Shown: piece after piece, positions 41,931 through 50,182 of the stretch
Position numbering within the stretch: position 1 is the first letter of the stretch
Layout: the number at the start of each line of letters is the position of its first letter
Source of the DNA: Clostridia bacterium
GTDB taxonomy: Bacteria; Bacillota; Clostridia; Christensenellales; Aristaeellaceae
Reading direction: 5' to 3'
NCBI GenBank assembly: GCA_030530315.1
Contig: JAUMVG010000002.1
Location: 35,591 to 99,590, forward strand
DNA: 64,000 nt
Translations under genes and position numbers: made by a program
The notes under the pieces: generated by a model
The model's database searches: none
The model's input: the letters and a program-made list of their open reading frames with translations, nothing else
Told to the model about the DNA's origin: nothing

Positions 41931-42301
41931 GTATGCCGCCACTTTGAAGGCCGTTCGCCGTCGGCGCGCAGGCAGGTCCGGCGATGGCGTGAGCGGCGTT
42001 TCATGGATCCGTTTGCCCAGCTGCGCGCCGCGCGAAGCAGGGCGGGGGAAAGCACTGCACCACGGCAGCAAAAAAGACGGTTCAAAAAACAATTAAATCA
42101 AAATCGGGCGCTTTTGATGCGAATGAAGTATAAAAATGCAGGATGAACGGGATTTGCGTTCAAATCAGAAATAACGTAAAATACGCAAAAATAGGTTAAA
42201 TCAATACTTGACAACAAAATGCTCTACTTGTATAGTATGCATTAACGATATGTGAACCTATCGGTTCGCGTAGCGCAATTTCAGTAGGGAGGAATCCGAT
42301 T
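41931..42301. other. Long A/T-rich leader region of livJ
   Basis: About 370 bases with no supported gene. The right half is much richer in A/T than its surroundings and holds the livJ promoter. A regulator such as Lrp could bind here; no motif is certain. Confidence 0.5.
42208..42236 (+). promoter_or_regulatory. Promoter of the liv operon
   Basis: Consensus TTGACA (42208-42213), 17-nt spacer, TATAGT (42231-42236), 65 nt upstream of the start codon. Confidence 0.82.
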
Positions 42302-43444
42302 ATGAAGTTCAACAAGGCTATCGTCGCTATGATCCTCGCGATCGTAATGATTATGGGTCTGGCTTCCGCCGCCATGGCTGAGGACGCCCTCAAGATCGGC
42401 GTTATCGGTCCGTTCACCGGCGCGGCCGCCATCTACGGCAGCGCTTGCAAGTTTGGCGCTCAGGTTGCCGCGGAGCAGATCAACGCTCAGGGCGGCCTGC
42501 AGATCGAGCTGCTGAACGAGGACGACGAGCACGATCCTGAGAAGTCCATCAACGCCTTCAACAACGTGCTGGACAACGGCGCTCAGATGATCGCCGGCAC
42601 CACCACCACCAGCCCCTGCATCGCCGTGGGCGCCGAGGCCTATGAGGAGCGCGTGTTCATGCTGACTCCCTCCGCTTCCTCCCCGGACGTCACCGCGAAC
42701 AAGGACAACGTGTACCAGGTGTGCTTCACCGATCCTGCCCAGGGCACCGCTTCCGCTCAGTACATCAAGGAGCACAACCTGGCCACCAAGATCGCCATCA
42801 TCTACAACAACGCTGACGCCTACTCCACCGGCATCTACCAGACCTTCATCGAGGAAGCAGCCGCGATCGGCCTGGAGGTCATCTCCGAAGCCGTGACCAC
42901 CTTCACCGACGAGACCACCGACTTCTCCGTGCAGGTTTCCGCGGCGAAGGACGCCGGCGCTGACCTTGTGTTCCTGCCCATCTATTACACCCCCGCTTCC
43001 ATGATCCTGCAGACCGCCAAGACCATGGACTACGCGCCCGTGTTCTTCGGCGTGGACGGCATGGACGGCATCCTGACCATGGAGGGCTTCGACGCCAGCC
43101 TGGCCGAGGGCGTGTTCATGCTGACCCCCTTCTCCGCCGATGCCGAGGACGATGCCACCAAGGCCTTCGTCGCCCGCTATCAGGAGATCACCGGCGAGAT
43201 CCCGAACCAGTTCGCCGCGGACGCCTATGACGCCGTGTACGCCCTGTATACCGCCTCCGTCAACGCCGGCATCGACGGCAGTACCTCCTATCAGGATGCC
43301 TGCGAGAAGCTGATCGAGCAGTTCCAGACCCTGGAGATCACCGGCCTGACCGGCACCATGACCTGGGATGCCACCGGCGCCGTGTCCAAGACCCCGACCG
43401 CCGTCGTCATCGAGAACGGCCAGTACGTGGGCTTCAACGGCTGA
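42302..43444 (+). CDS. livJ: Branched-chain amino acid ABC transporter substrate-binding protein
   Basis: 380 residues. Signal peptide KAIVAMILAIVMIMGLASAAMAED with cleavage after AMA and no lipobox Cys. The mature protein shows ALKIGVIGPFTGAAAIYG, the binding-cleft LLNEDDEHDPEKSINAFNNVLD, TTTTSPCIAVGAEAYEE and NQFAADAYDAVYALY, which is the Leu/Ile/Val-type periplasmic binding fold. A Gram-positive protein of this type usually is a lipoprotein, so the missing lipobox is odd; it may be held by the signal segment. It heads livJHMGF. Confidence 0.9.
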   Translation: MKFNKAIVAMILAIVMIMGLASAAMAEDALKIGVIGPFTGAAAIYGSACKFGAQVAAEQINAQGGLQIELLNEDDEHDPEKSINAFNNVLDNGAQMIAGTTTTSPCIAVGAEAYEERVFMLTPSASSPDVTANKDNVYQVCFTDPAQGTASAQYIKEHNLATKIAIIYNNADAYSTGIYQTFIEEAAAIGLEVISEAVTTFTDETTDFSVQVSAAKDAGADLVFLPIYYTPASMILQTAKTMDYAPVFFGVDGMDGILTMEGFDASLAEGVFMLTPFSADAEDDATKAFVARYQEITGEIPNQFAADAYDAVYALYTASVNAGIDGSTSYQDACEKLIEQFQTLEITGLTGTMTWDATGAVSKTPTAVVIENGQYVGFNG

Positions 43445-43470
43445 TCCTGAGAATCCCGCGCGCCATACCA

Positions 43471-43500
43471 CCCGCCTCCGCGCATCGCGGAGGCGGGGAT
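43471..43500 (+). terminator. GC hairpin after livJ
   Basis: Perfect 11-bp stem CCCGCCTCCGC/GCGGAGGCGGG, loop GCATC. No strong T tract, so partial termination is the likely effect. Confidence 0.6.
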
Positions 43501-43515
43501 ATTCGGTTTATATGG

Positions 43516-43567
43516 AGGTAACCAACGCTTGCCAGCACAAAGGCGTGCTGGTAAGCGTTGGTTACCT
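43516..43567 (+). promoter_or_regulatory. Long inverted repeat between livJ and livH
   Basis: AGGTAACCAACGCTT.CCAGCAC/GTGCTGG.AAGCGTTGGTTACCT, about 22 bp with one mismatch, loop AAAGGC. Together with the preceding hairpin it would let livJ be made in excess over the membrane genes. Confidence 0.65.
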
Positions 43568-43596
43568 TGAATCCGTTAAGTGAGGAGTTGGAATAC

Positions 43597-44481
43597 ATGG
43601 TTTCGTTCCTGCGATTTCTGATCAATGGAATCAGCCTGGGAAGCGTCTATGCCATCATCGCGCTGGGCTATACCATGGTCTACGGCATCGCGAAGATGCT
43701 GAACTTCGCCCATGGCGATGTGATCATGGTCGGCGCGTACATCGCGTTCTGCGCCATTTCGTATCTTTCGCTGCCGCCGGTGCTGGCGGTGCTGTGCGCC
43801 ATGGCGGTGTGCACGGCGCTGGGCGTCATCATCGAGGGCCTGGCCTACCGCCCGCTGAGGCAGTCCGCCTCCCTGGCGGTGCTGATCACGGCCATCGGTG
43901 TGAGCTACTTTCTGCAGAATACGGCGCTGCTGATCTGGAGCTCCAACCCCAAGATCTTCCCCTCGGCGTTCAGCTTTGGCACCATCAAGCTGTTTGACGG
44001 CAACCTCGTCATCAGCAGCGAGACGATCCTGACCATCATCGCCAACATCGTGATCATGATCGCGCTGACGCTGTTCACCGGCCGGACGAAGATGGGCAAG
44101 GCCATGCGCGCCGTGTCGGAGGACAAGGGCGCCGCGGAGCTAATGGGCATCAACGTGAACCGCACCATCTCCCTGACCTTCGCCATCGGCTCCGCGCTGG
44201 CGGCCATCGCGGGCGTGCTGCTTTGCTCCGCCTATCCCACGCTGCAGCCCACCACCGGCTCCATGCCCGGCATCAAAGCCTTCACGGCGGCGGTGTTCGG
44301 CGGCATCGGCTCCATTCCCGGGGCCATGATCGGCGGCCTGTTGCTGGGCGTGATCGAGATTCTCGGCAAGGCCTACATTTCCACCGAGCTCGGCGACGCG
44401 CTGGTCTTCGCCGTGCTGATCGTCGTGCTGCTGTTCAAGCCCGCTGGCCTGCTGGGCAAGCCCGTGCGCGAGAAAGTGTGA
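43597..44481 (+). CDS. livH: Branched-chain amino acid ABC transporter permease LivH
   Basis: 294 residues from the ATG at 43597 (TGAGGAG upstream); the longer ORF from 43558 starts within the hairpin. Eight or so membrane helices; ISLGSVYAIIALGYTMVYGIAKMLNFAHGD at the start, and the EAA-like loop RTKMGKAMRAVSEDKGAAELMGINVNRTI (~178-206), are typical of LivH. It forms the channel with LivM. Ends 10 nt before livM's ATG. Confidence 0.93.
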   Translation: MVSFLRFLINGISLGSVYAIIALGYTMVYGIAKMLNFAHGDVIMVGAYIAFCAISYLSLPPVLAVLCAMAVCTALGVIIEGLAYRPLRQSASLAVLITAIGVSYFLQNTALLIWSSNPKIFPSAFSFGTIKLFDGNLVISSETILTIIANIVIMIALTLFTGRTKMGKAMRAVSEDKGAAELMGINVNRTISLTFAIGSALAAIAGVLLCSAYPTLQPTTGSMPGIKAFTAAVFGGIGSIPGAMIGGLLLGVIEILGKAYISTELGDALVFAVLIVVLLFKPAGLLGKPVREKV

Positions 44482-44491
44482 GGTGATTGCC

Positions 44492-45547
44492 ATGAAGCTG
44501 AAGAAGAGTACGATCAACAACATCATCTCCTACGGCATCGTCATCATCGCCTTCATCATCTGCCAGTCGATGATCTCGAACGGCTCGATGTCCCGCTCCC
44601 TGAGGGGCCAGATGATCCCCATCTGCGTCTATATCGTGATGGCCGTGTCGCTGAACCTGGTCGTCGGCATCTCCGGCGAGCTGAGCCTAGGCCACGCGGG
44701 CTTCATGTGCGTGGGCGCGTTCTCCGGCATCATCGCCTCCGCCTGGCTCACGGCGGCCTTCGGCCTTGAAAACGAGATCGTGCGGCTGATCCTCGCCATG
44801 ATCGCGGGCGGCGTGGTCGCCGGCATCTTCGGCGTGCTGATCGGCATCCCGGTGCTCAGGCTCCGGGGCGACTACCTGGCCATCGTCACGCTGGCCTTCG
44901 GCGAGATCATCCGGAACGTGCTGAACTGCCTGTACTTCTCGCTGGACGGCCGCAAGCTGTACGTCGCCTTCAACAACCCCGCCATCCCCGGCACGATCCT
45001 GGTCAACGGCCCCAACGGCGCCAAGGACGTGGCGAAGATCTCCACCTTCCCGGTGGGCTTTGTGCTGATCCTGTTCGCGCTGTTCGTGGTGCTGAACCTG
45101 GTGAACAGCCGCTCGGGCCGCGCCATCATGGCCACCCGGGACAACCGGATCGCCGCGGAGGCCATGGGCATCAACGTCACCAAGTACAAGATGATGGCCT
45201 TCGTCACCGCCGCCGTGCTCGCGGGCATGGCCGGCGCGCTGTACGGCCTGAACTTCTCCACCATCACGGCGGCCAAGTTCAAGTTTGACACCTCGATACT
45301 GGTGCTGGTGTTCGTCGTGCTGGGCGGTATCGGCAACATCTGGGGCTCCATCATCGCCGCGGCGCTGCTGACCGTGCTGCCTGAGCTGCTGCGCGCGTTC
45401 GCGGATTACCGCATGCTGATCTACGCCATCGTGCTGATACTGGTCATGCTGGCGACCAACAACCCGATTATCCGCTCGCTGTTCAGCCGTCTGATCCATC
45501 GCGGCGGCAATGTGGCGCAGGCTCAGAAGGGAGGCGCGGCAGAATGA
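44492..45547 (+). CDS. livM: Branched-chain amino acid ABC transporter permease LivM
   Basis: 351 residues from the ATG at 44492 (GAGGTG upstream). Core features: LNLVVGISGELSLGHAGFMCVGAFSG, GIPVLRLRGDYLAIVTLAFGEIIRN and the coupling loop RSGRAIMATRDNRIAAEAMGINVTKYKM. A short insertion before it (LYVAFNNPAIPGTILVNGPNGAKD) lengthens one external loop. The stop overlaps the livG start (ATGA). Confidence 0.93.
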   Translation: MKLKKSTINNIISYGIVIIAFIICQSMISNGSMSRSLRGQMIPICVYIVMAVSLNLVVGISGELSLGHAGFMCVGAFSGIIASAWLTAAFGLENEIVRLILAMIAGGVVAGIFGVLIGIPVLRLRGDYLAIVTLAFGEIIRNVLNCLYFSLDGRKLYVAFNNPAIPGTILVNGPNGAKDVAKISTFPVGFVLILFALFVVLNLVNSRSGRAIMATRDNRIAAEAMGINVTKYKMMAFVTAAVLAGMAGALYGLNFSTITAAKFKFDTSILVLVFVVLGGIGNIWGSIIAAALLTVLPELLRAFADYRMLIYAIVLILVMLATNNPIIRSLFSRLIHRGGNVAQAQKGGAAE

Positions 45548-46407
45548 CGCAGACGGAGAGCAAGAAGCGGCTTTTGGACACCAAGATGGTGCCCGCGCCC
45601 AGCCAGGGCATCATTCCCGAGCGCGACTACTACAGCACCCCCGTGCTGGAGGCGCGCCACCTGGGCATCGAGTTCGGCGGCCTGAAGGCCGTTGAGGACT
45701 TCAACCTGATCATCGGCAAGACGGAGATCGCCGGCCTGATCGGCCCCAACGGCGCGGGCAAGACCACCGTGTTCAACCTGCTGACCAAGGTCTACCAGCC
45801 CACGATGGGCACGGTGCTGGTCAACGGCAAGGATACCGCCGGCATGAACACCGTCCAGGCCAACAAGCTGGGCATCGCCCGCACGTTCCAGAACATCCGC
45901 CTGTTCGACAACATGACGGTGGAGGACAACGTGCGCATCGGCCTGCACAACCAGGTCAAGTACGGCATGTTCACCGGCATCTTCCGGCTGCCCGGATACT
46001 GGAAGCAGGAGAAGCGGCAGCACGAGCAGGCCCTGGAGCTGCTGAGCCTGTTTGACATGCAGGACCTCGCCGGGGTCCGGGCGGGTTCGCTGCCCTACGG
46101 CGCCCAGCGCAGGCTGGAGATCGTTCGCGCGCTGGCGACCCATCCGTCGCTGCTGCTACTGGACGAGCCTGCGGCGGGCATGAACCCCCACGAGACCGAA
46201 GAGCTGATGCACAACATCATCAAGATCCGCGACCAGTTCCAGATCGCCATCATGCTGATCGAGCACGACATGAACCTGGTCATGGGCATCTGCGAGGGCA
46301 TTTGCGTGCTGAACTACGGCAGGATCATCGCCAAGGGCACCGCCGACGAGATCCAGGCCAATCCCACCGTGATCGAAGCCTATCTGGGCAAGAAGAAGGA
46401 GGGCTGA
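45544..46407 (+). CDS. livG: Branched-chain amino acid ABC transporter ATPase LivG
   Basis: 287 residues. Walker A GLIGPNGAGKTTVFNLLT (~64-81), Q-loop NIRLF, signature LPYGAQRRLEIVRAL (a Y-G-A-Q-R variant of LSGGQ), Walker B SLLLLDEPAAGMN, and the EHDMNLVMGICEGI switch His. An N-terminal extension of ~30 residues before LEARHLGIEFGG is unusual for LivG. Overlaps livM by 4 nt. Confidence 0.94.
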   Translation: MTQTESKKRLLDTKMVPAPSQGIIPERDYYSTPVLEARHLGIEFGGLKAVEDFNLIIGKTEIAGLIGPNGAGKTTVFNLLTKVYQPTMGTVLVNGKDTAGMNTVQANKLGIARTFQNIRLFDNMTVEDNVRIGLHNQVKYGMFTGIFRLPGYWKQEKRQHEQALELLSLFDMQDLAGVRAGSLPYGAQRRLEIVRALATHPSLLLLDEPAAGMNPHETEELMHNIIKIRDQFQIAIMLIEHDMNLVMGICEGICVLNYGRIIAKGTADEIQANPTVIEAYLGKKKEG

Positions 46408-46409
46408 GC

Positions 46410-47138
46410 ATGAGCGAAGCGAACGTGAGCAAGACCCTTCTGAAGGTGGACGACATCCACGTCTACTACGGCAGCATCCACGCCATCAAGGGCATCTCCT
46501 TCGAGGTGAACGAAGGCGAGATCGTGACGCTGATCGGCGCGAACGGCGCCGGCAAGTCCACCACGCTGAACACCGTCTCGGGCCTCCTGAAGCCCCGCAG
46601 CGGCGTCATCACCTTCGAGGGCAGGAGCATCGTGGGCATCGGCGCCAGCAAGGTGGTCGGCCTGGGCATGGCCCTGTGCCCCGAGGGACGCCGCGTGTTC
46701 CAGCAGATGACCGTGCGGGAAAACCTGGAGATGGGCGGCTTCTCCCGCCCGAAGGAGGAGATCCCCGCCTCGCTGGAGGACGTGTTCCAGCGCTTTCCCC
46801 GGCTGAAGGAGCGCGAAAAGCAGGTGGCGGGCACGCTGTCCGGCGGCGAGCAGCAGATGCTGGCCATGGGCCGCGCCCTGATGAGCAAGCCCAAGCTGCT
46901 GATGCTGGACGAGCCCTCCATGGGCCTCGCGCCGATCCTGGTGGAACAGATCTTCGACATTATCAAGGAGCTGCACCGGGCGGGCACCACGATCCTGCTG
47001 GTGGAGCAGAACGCGCAGATGGCCCTGTCCGTGGCCGACCGCGCCTATGTGCTGGGTACCGGCAAGATTACCATTTCCGGCGACGCCGCGGAGGTGCTGG
47101 CGGACGACCGCGTTCGCGCGGCCTACCTGGGCGGCTGA
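46410..47138 (+). CDS. livF: Branched-chain amino acid ABC transporter ATPase LivF
   Basis: 242 residues from the ATG at 46410, directly after the livG stop, with AGGAGG upstream. Walker A TLIGANGAGKSTTLNTVSGLL, signature GTLSGGEQQMLAMGRALMSKPKLLMLDEPSMGLAP and the switch LLVEQNAQMALSVADR are complete. It is the last gene of livJHMGF. A REP-like repeat follows. Confidence 0.94.
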   Translation: MSEANVSKTLLKVDDIHVYYGSIHAIKGISFEVNEGEIVTLIGANGAGKSTTLNTVSGLLKPRSGVITFEGRSIVGIGASKVVGLGMALCPEGRRVFQQMTVRENLEMGGFSRPKEEIPASLEDVFQRFPRLKEREKQVAGTLSGGEQQMLAMGRALMSKPKLLMLDEPSMGLAPILVEQIFDIIKELHRAGTTILLVEQNAQMALSVADRAYVLGTGKITISGDAAEVLADDRVRAAYLGG

Positions 47139-47191
47139 CGGAGACGGGGGAGTGTCGAGCTCAAACCTGCCATAAAGTCAAGCACCGCAAA

Positions 47192-47259
47192 AGATCCTTC
47201 ACTCCGTTTGGAATGACGACGATTGAATGTCGTGTCATCCCGAACGGAGTGAAGGATCT
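47192..47259. repeat. REP-like inverted repeat, copy C
   Basis: Two arms AGATCCTTCACTCCG and CGGAGTGAAGGATCT around ~35 bp, just after livF. Fully symmetrical at the ends, so it can form a long hairpin and may end the liv transcript. Confidence 0.65.
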
Positions 47260-47296
47260 CTTCTGTGCGCTGTGCTTTTCCTGCGGCCTGCCTTCG

Positions 47297-47665
47297 TCAG
47301 CCCTCCGCCTTCGCCCTGCTGCGGGCGATGGCCGCCGCACGGTTGGCCGCGGCCTTCTTCGCGGTGGAGACCCGCCTTTCCCGCATGGCCTCGAGCCGCT
47401 GCTGCGTCAACGCCTCCTCGCGCCTCCGATTCTCCTCGATTTTGGCTCGTGCGACCTCGGAGGCCGCGAGCTGATACCGGGCGAGGTCTTCCGCGGCGCG
47501 TGCCGCCGCGGAGGGATTCTCAAAGGTCAGGAAGCGCTCGACGGCGGCGGGGTAGGCGAAGACGCGGACCGTCCCGTCGTCGAAGCGCACGGATATGCGC
47601 GCATTCTCCAATCCCTCGACAGTGCCCCGCCCAAACCTTGTGTGAATGACGGTCTCTCCAACCAT
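47297..47665 (-). CDS. Hypothetical protein with SH3-like N-terminus and basic coiled-coil tail
   Basis: 122 residues. The first ~47 (GETVIHTRFGRGTVEGLENARISVRFDDGTVRVFAYP) look like the small beta-barrel found in CarD-like and helicase-associated modules. The rest is helical, rich in Ala/Arg/Glu, with a Lys/Arg-rich end (KKAAANRAAAIARSRAK) that may touch nucleic acid. ATG follows an A/G-rich site (GGAGGCAA). Orphan on the minus strand between liv and the C69 gene. Confidence 0.6.
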   Translation of the reverse strand: MVGETVIHTRFGRGTVEGLENARISVRFDDGTVRVFAYPAAVERFLTFENPSAAARAAEDLARYQLAASEVARAKIEENRRREEALTQQRLEAMRERRVSTAKKAAANRAAAIARSRAKAEG

Positions 47666-47841
47666 GAAATTGCCTCCTGCCTTGCCGGCGAATGCTTCGA
47701 CGGCGATATTTCCTCGACATTATTATACCAGAATGCGACCGCCGATTTCCAATGGGCAAATCCTGAAAAAATGAAGGGCGATTTCTGCGCGGGTGAATGC
47801 GAAAACACATGAAGAAACCTCTGGATTTGCCGCGAAAAGCG

Positions 47842-47870
47842 TTGAAAAGAGGAGAGGGAAGGCGTATAAT
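47842..47870 (+). promoter_or_regulatory. Promoter of the C69 dipeptidase gene
   Basis: TTGAAA (47842-47847), 17-nt spacer, TATAAT (47865-47870), 37 nt upstream of the start codon. Confidence 0.75.
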
Positions 47871-47907
47871 GGTTAATCAGAGTGAACCTATAAGGAGGAA
47901 ATCAGCC

Positions 47908-49371
47908 ATGTCCTGTACAACCGTGCTGGTGGGCAAGCGCGCCAGCAACGACCGTTCCACCATGATCGCACGCACCGACGACGGCTCCTTTGACGTCAAG
48001 AAGCTGGTGGTCGTAGACCCGAAGAAGCAGCCCAGGAAATACAAGAGCGTCATCTCCCATGTGGAGATCGAGCTCCCGGACGACCCCATGCGCTATACCG
48101 CCTGTCCCAGCGTCGATAAGCAGCACGGCATTTGGGCGGCCACCGGCATCAACGCCGCCAACGTGGGCATGACCGCCACGGAGACCATCACTTCCAATCC
48201 CCGGGTGCTGGCCGCCGACCCGCTGGTGGAGTTCAAGGAAGCGAAATCCCGCCGCGAGAAGGACGTGCCCGGCGGCATCGGCGAAGAGGACATCGTGGTG
48301 CTGGTGCTGCCCTATATCCACTCTGCCCGGGAGGGCGTGGAGCGCCTGGGCGCGCTGCTGGAGAAGTACGGCACCTATGAGTCCAACGGCATCGCATTCA
48401 ACGACGCCGACGAGGTGTGGTGGCTGGAGACCATCGGCGGCCATCACTGGATGGCGCGGCGCATTCCCGAGGACCGCGTGGTGATCAATCCCAACCAGTT
48501 CGGAATGGACGCCTTTGACCTGGAGGACGCCTTCGGAGCCAGGGAGGCCCACATGTGCTCTGCGGACCTCCGGGAGTTCATCCGGGACAACCGCCTCGAT
48601 CTGAACGCGGACGGCGTGTTCAACCCCCGGAACGTGTTCGGCTCCCGCACGGACATGGACCACATCTACAACACCCCCAGGGCCTGGTTCATGGGCCGCT
48701 ACCTGACGCCCAAGTCCCACCGCTGGGATGGACCAGACGCGGAGTTCACCCCGGAGAGCGACGACATCCCGTGGTCCATGAAGCCCGACCGGCTCGTGGC
48801 GGTGGAGGATGTGAAGTACCTGCTGTCCTCCCACTACCAGGGCACGCCCTTCAACCCCTATTCCAGCCAGGACACCGGCAAGCGGGGCATGTACCGCTCC
48901 ATCGGCATCAACCGCACCGGCGTGACCAGCGTGTGCCAGATTCGCGGCGACGCGCCGGAGGCCATACGCGGCCTGGAATGGGTCTGCTTTGGCCCCACGA
49001 CCTTTACCGCGCTGCTGCCGGTCTACACCAATGTAACGGACGTGCCGGGCTACCTGAAGAACGTGACCCTGGACACCTCGACAGAGAACTTCTACTGGGG
49101 CAGCCGCTTGATCGCGGCACTGGCGGATCACAACTACGCCACCAGTATCCAGCACATCGAGCGCTACCAGAATGCCATGGCCTCCAAGGGGCGCAGGCTG
49201 GTTTGGGAGTACGACAGGCGCATGACCGAAACCGGCGATTTCACCCTGGCGAAGGAGGCCAACGAGGCCATCTGCGCCATGGCGAAGGAGCAGACCGTCT
49301 CAACGCTGAACAAGGTGCTGCTGGATGCCAGCCAGCACATGAAAAACGGCTATAACCGGGCGGATAACTGA
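47908..49371 (+). CDS. C69-family dipeptidase (PepD-like)
   Basis: 487 residues from the ATG at 47908 (AAGGAGG upstream). The chain begins MSCTTVLVGKRASNDRSTMIARTDDG; Cys3 is the N-terminal nucleophile of the Ntn-hydrolase class and would be exposed after removal of the first residues. Also ANVGMTATETITSNPRVLAADP, NDADEVWWLETIGGHHWMARRIP and WFMGRYLTPKSHRW, standard in PepD. The family cleaves a range of dipeptides in the cytosol. It stands alone. Length matches the ~470-490 aa of the family. Confidence 0.9.
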   Translation: MSCTTVLVGKRASNDRSTMIARTDDGSFDVKKLVVVDPKKQPRKYKSVISHVEIELPDDPMRYTACPSVDKQHGIWAATGINAANVGMTATETITSNPRVLAADPLVEFKEAKSRREKDVPGGIGEEDIVVLVLPYIHSAREGVERLGALLEKYGTYESNGIAFNDADEVWWLETIGGHHWMARRIPEDRVVINPNQFGMDAFDLEDAFGAREAHMCSADLREFIRDNRLDLNADGVFNPRNVFGSRTDMDHIYNTPRAWFMGRYLTPKSHRWDGPDAEFTPESDDIPWSMKPDRLVAVEDVKYLLSSHYQGTPFNPYSSQDTGKRGMYRSIGINRTGVTSVCQIRGDAPEAIRGLEWVCFGPTTFTALLPVYTNVTDVPGYLKNVTLDTSTENFYWGSRLIAALADHNYATSIQHIERYQNAMASKGRRLVWEYDRRMTETGDFTLAKEANEAICAMAKEQTVSTLNKVLLDASQHMKNGYNRADN

Positions 49372-49689
49372 CAGAACTTCAGCCGACCGCTCTGCGCGCT
49401 ACGACACGGCGAGCGGAGCGATCGGCTCAGTCCTTCTCAGAAGAAAAGACGGGAAAACCGCCCTGTTTACTGGGCAAAAGGCGCTCGGCCTGTGTTAAAT
49501 TATTTTCGATTTTGTGGCGGAAAATATCTCGAAAGGGCTGTACAAAATTGCTCCACTGTGTTATAATATTTCCAGCCCCGATTAGAGCGCTTCGAAACCG
49601 TATCCCTCCGGTGGAACCCTACCGATGACAGGAATCGGCAACAGAGACTATACATCGCATGGGCACACACAATTAGGAGGGTTTTTTCC
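49372..49689. other. Intergenic region with a possible promoter
   Basis: 318 bases without a gene. TGTACA (49539-49544), 17-nt spacer, TATAAT (49562-49567) can drive the zinc-ribbon gene, leaving a ~120-nt leader. Confidence 0.5.
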
Positions 49690-49992
49690 ATGTTCGAAGA
49701 CAAGACTTTGGTATGCCGTGACTGTGGCAATGAGTTCATCTTCACCGCGTCTGAGCAGCAGTTCTACGCCGATAAGGGCTTCCAGAACGAGCCCGGCCGC
49801 TGCAAGGCATGCCGCGACAAGCGCAAGGCCGCTAACGGTGGTTTCAACCGCAGCGATCGCCCGATGTATGATGTGATCTGCGCCGAGTGCGGCCAGCCCA
49901 CTCAGGTTCCCTTCCAGCCCCGCGGAGATCGCCCGGTGTATTGCCGCGCTTGCTTCGACAAGATGCGCATGGAGAACAACGATCGCTGGTAA
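49690..49992 (+). CDS. Small double zinc-ribbon protein
   Basis: 100 residues. Two Cys4 ribbons: CRDCGNEF...CKACRD (~9-41) and CAECGQP...CRACFD (~64-90), joined by a short linker (GGFNRSDRPMYD). TAGGAGGG precedes the ATG. The family (probable zinc-ribbon, common in Clostridia) has no firm function; nucleic-acid binding is usual for such modules. A good terminator follows. Confidence 0.8.
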   Translation: MFEDKTLVCRDCGNEFIFTASEQQFYADKGFQNEPGRCKACRDKRKAANGGFNRSDRPMYDVICAECGQPTQVPFQPRGDRPVYCRACFDKMRMENNDRW

Positions 49993-50004
49993 GCCAATGC
50001 GAAG

Positions 50005-50033
50005 AAAAGCCGTCCCTGATGGGGCGGCTTTTT
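50005..50033 (+). terminator. Terminator after the zinc-ribbon gene
   Basis: AAAAGCCG.CCC/GGG.CGGCTTTTT stem with TGAT loop. Confidence 0.8.
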
Positions 50034-50182
50034 CGTGCTGCAAACTCGATTAAAGGGCGCGCAGGGGCAGATGGCGGATATCGGCAGCCGCCTGCCACGC
50101 CGTGGCCGTGGGACCGGGTGTGGACAACGCGGCGGAAGGCTGGTATAATGAAGACGAGAAAACCGGGAAGGAGGCGAGGGAA

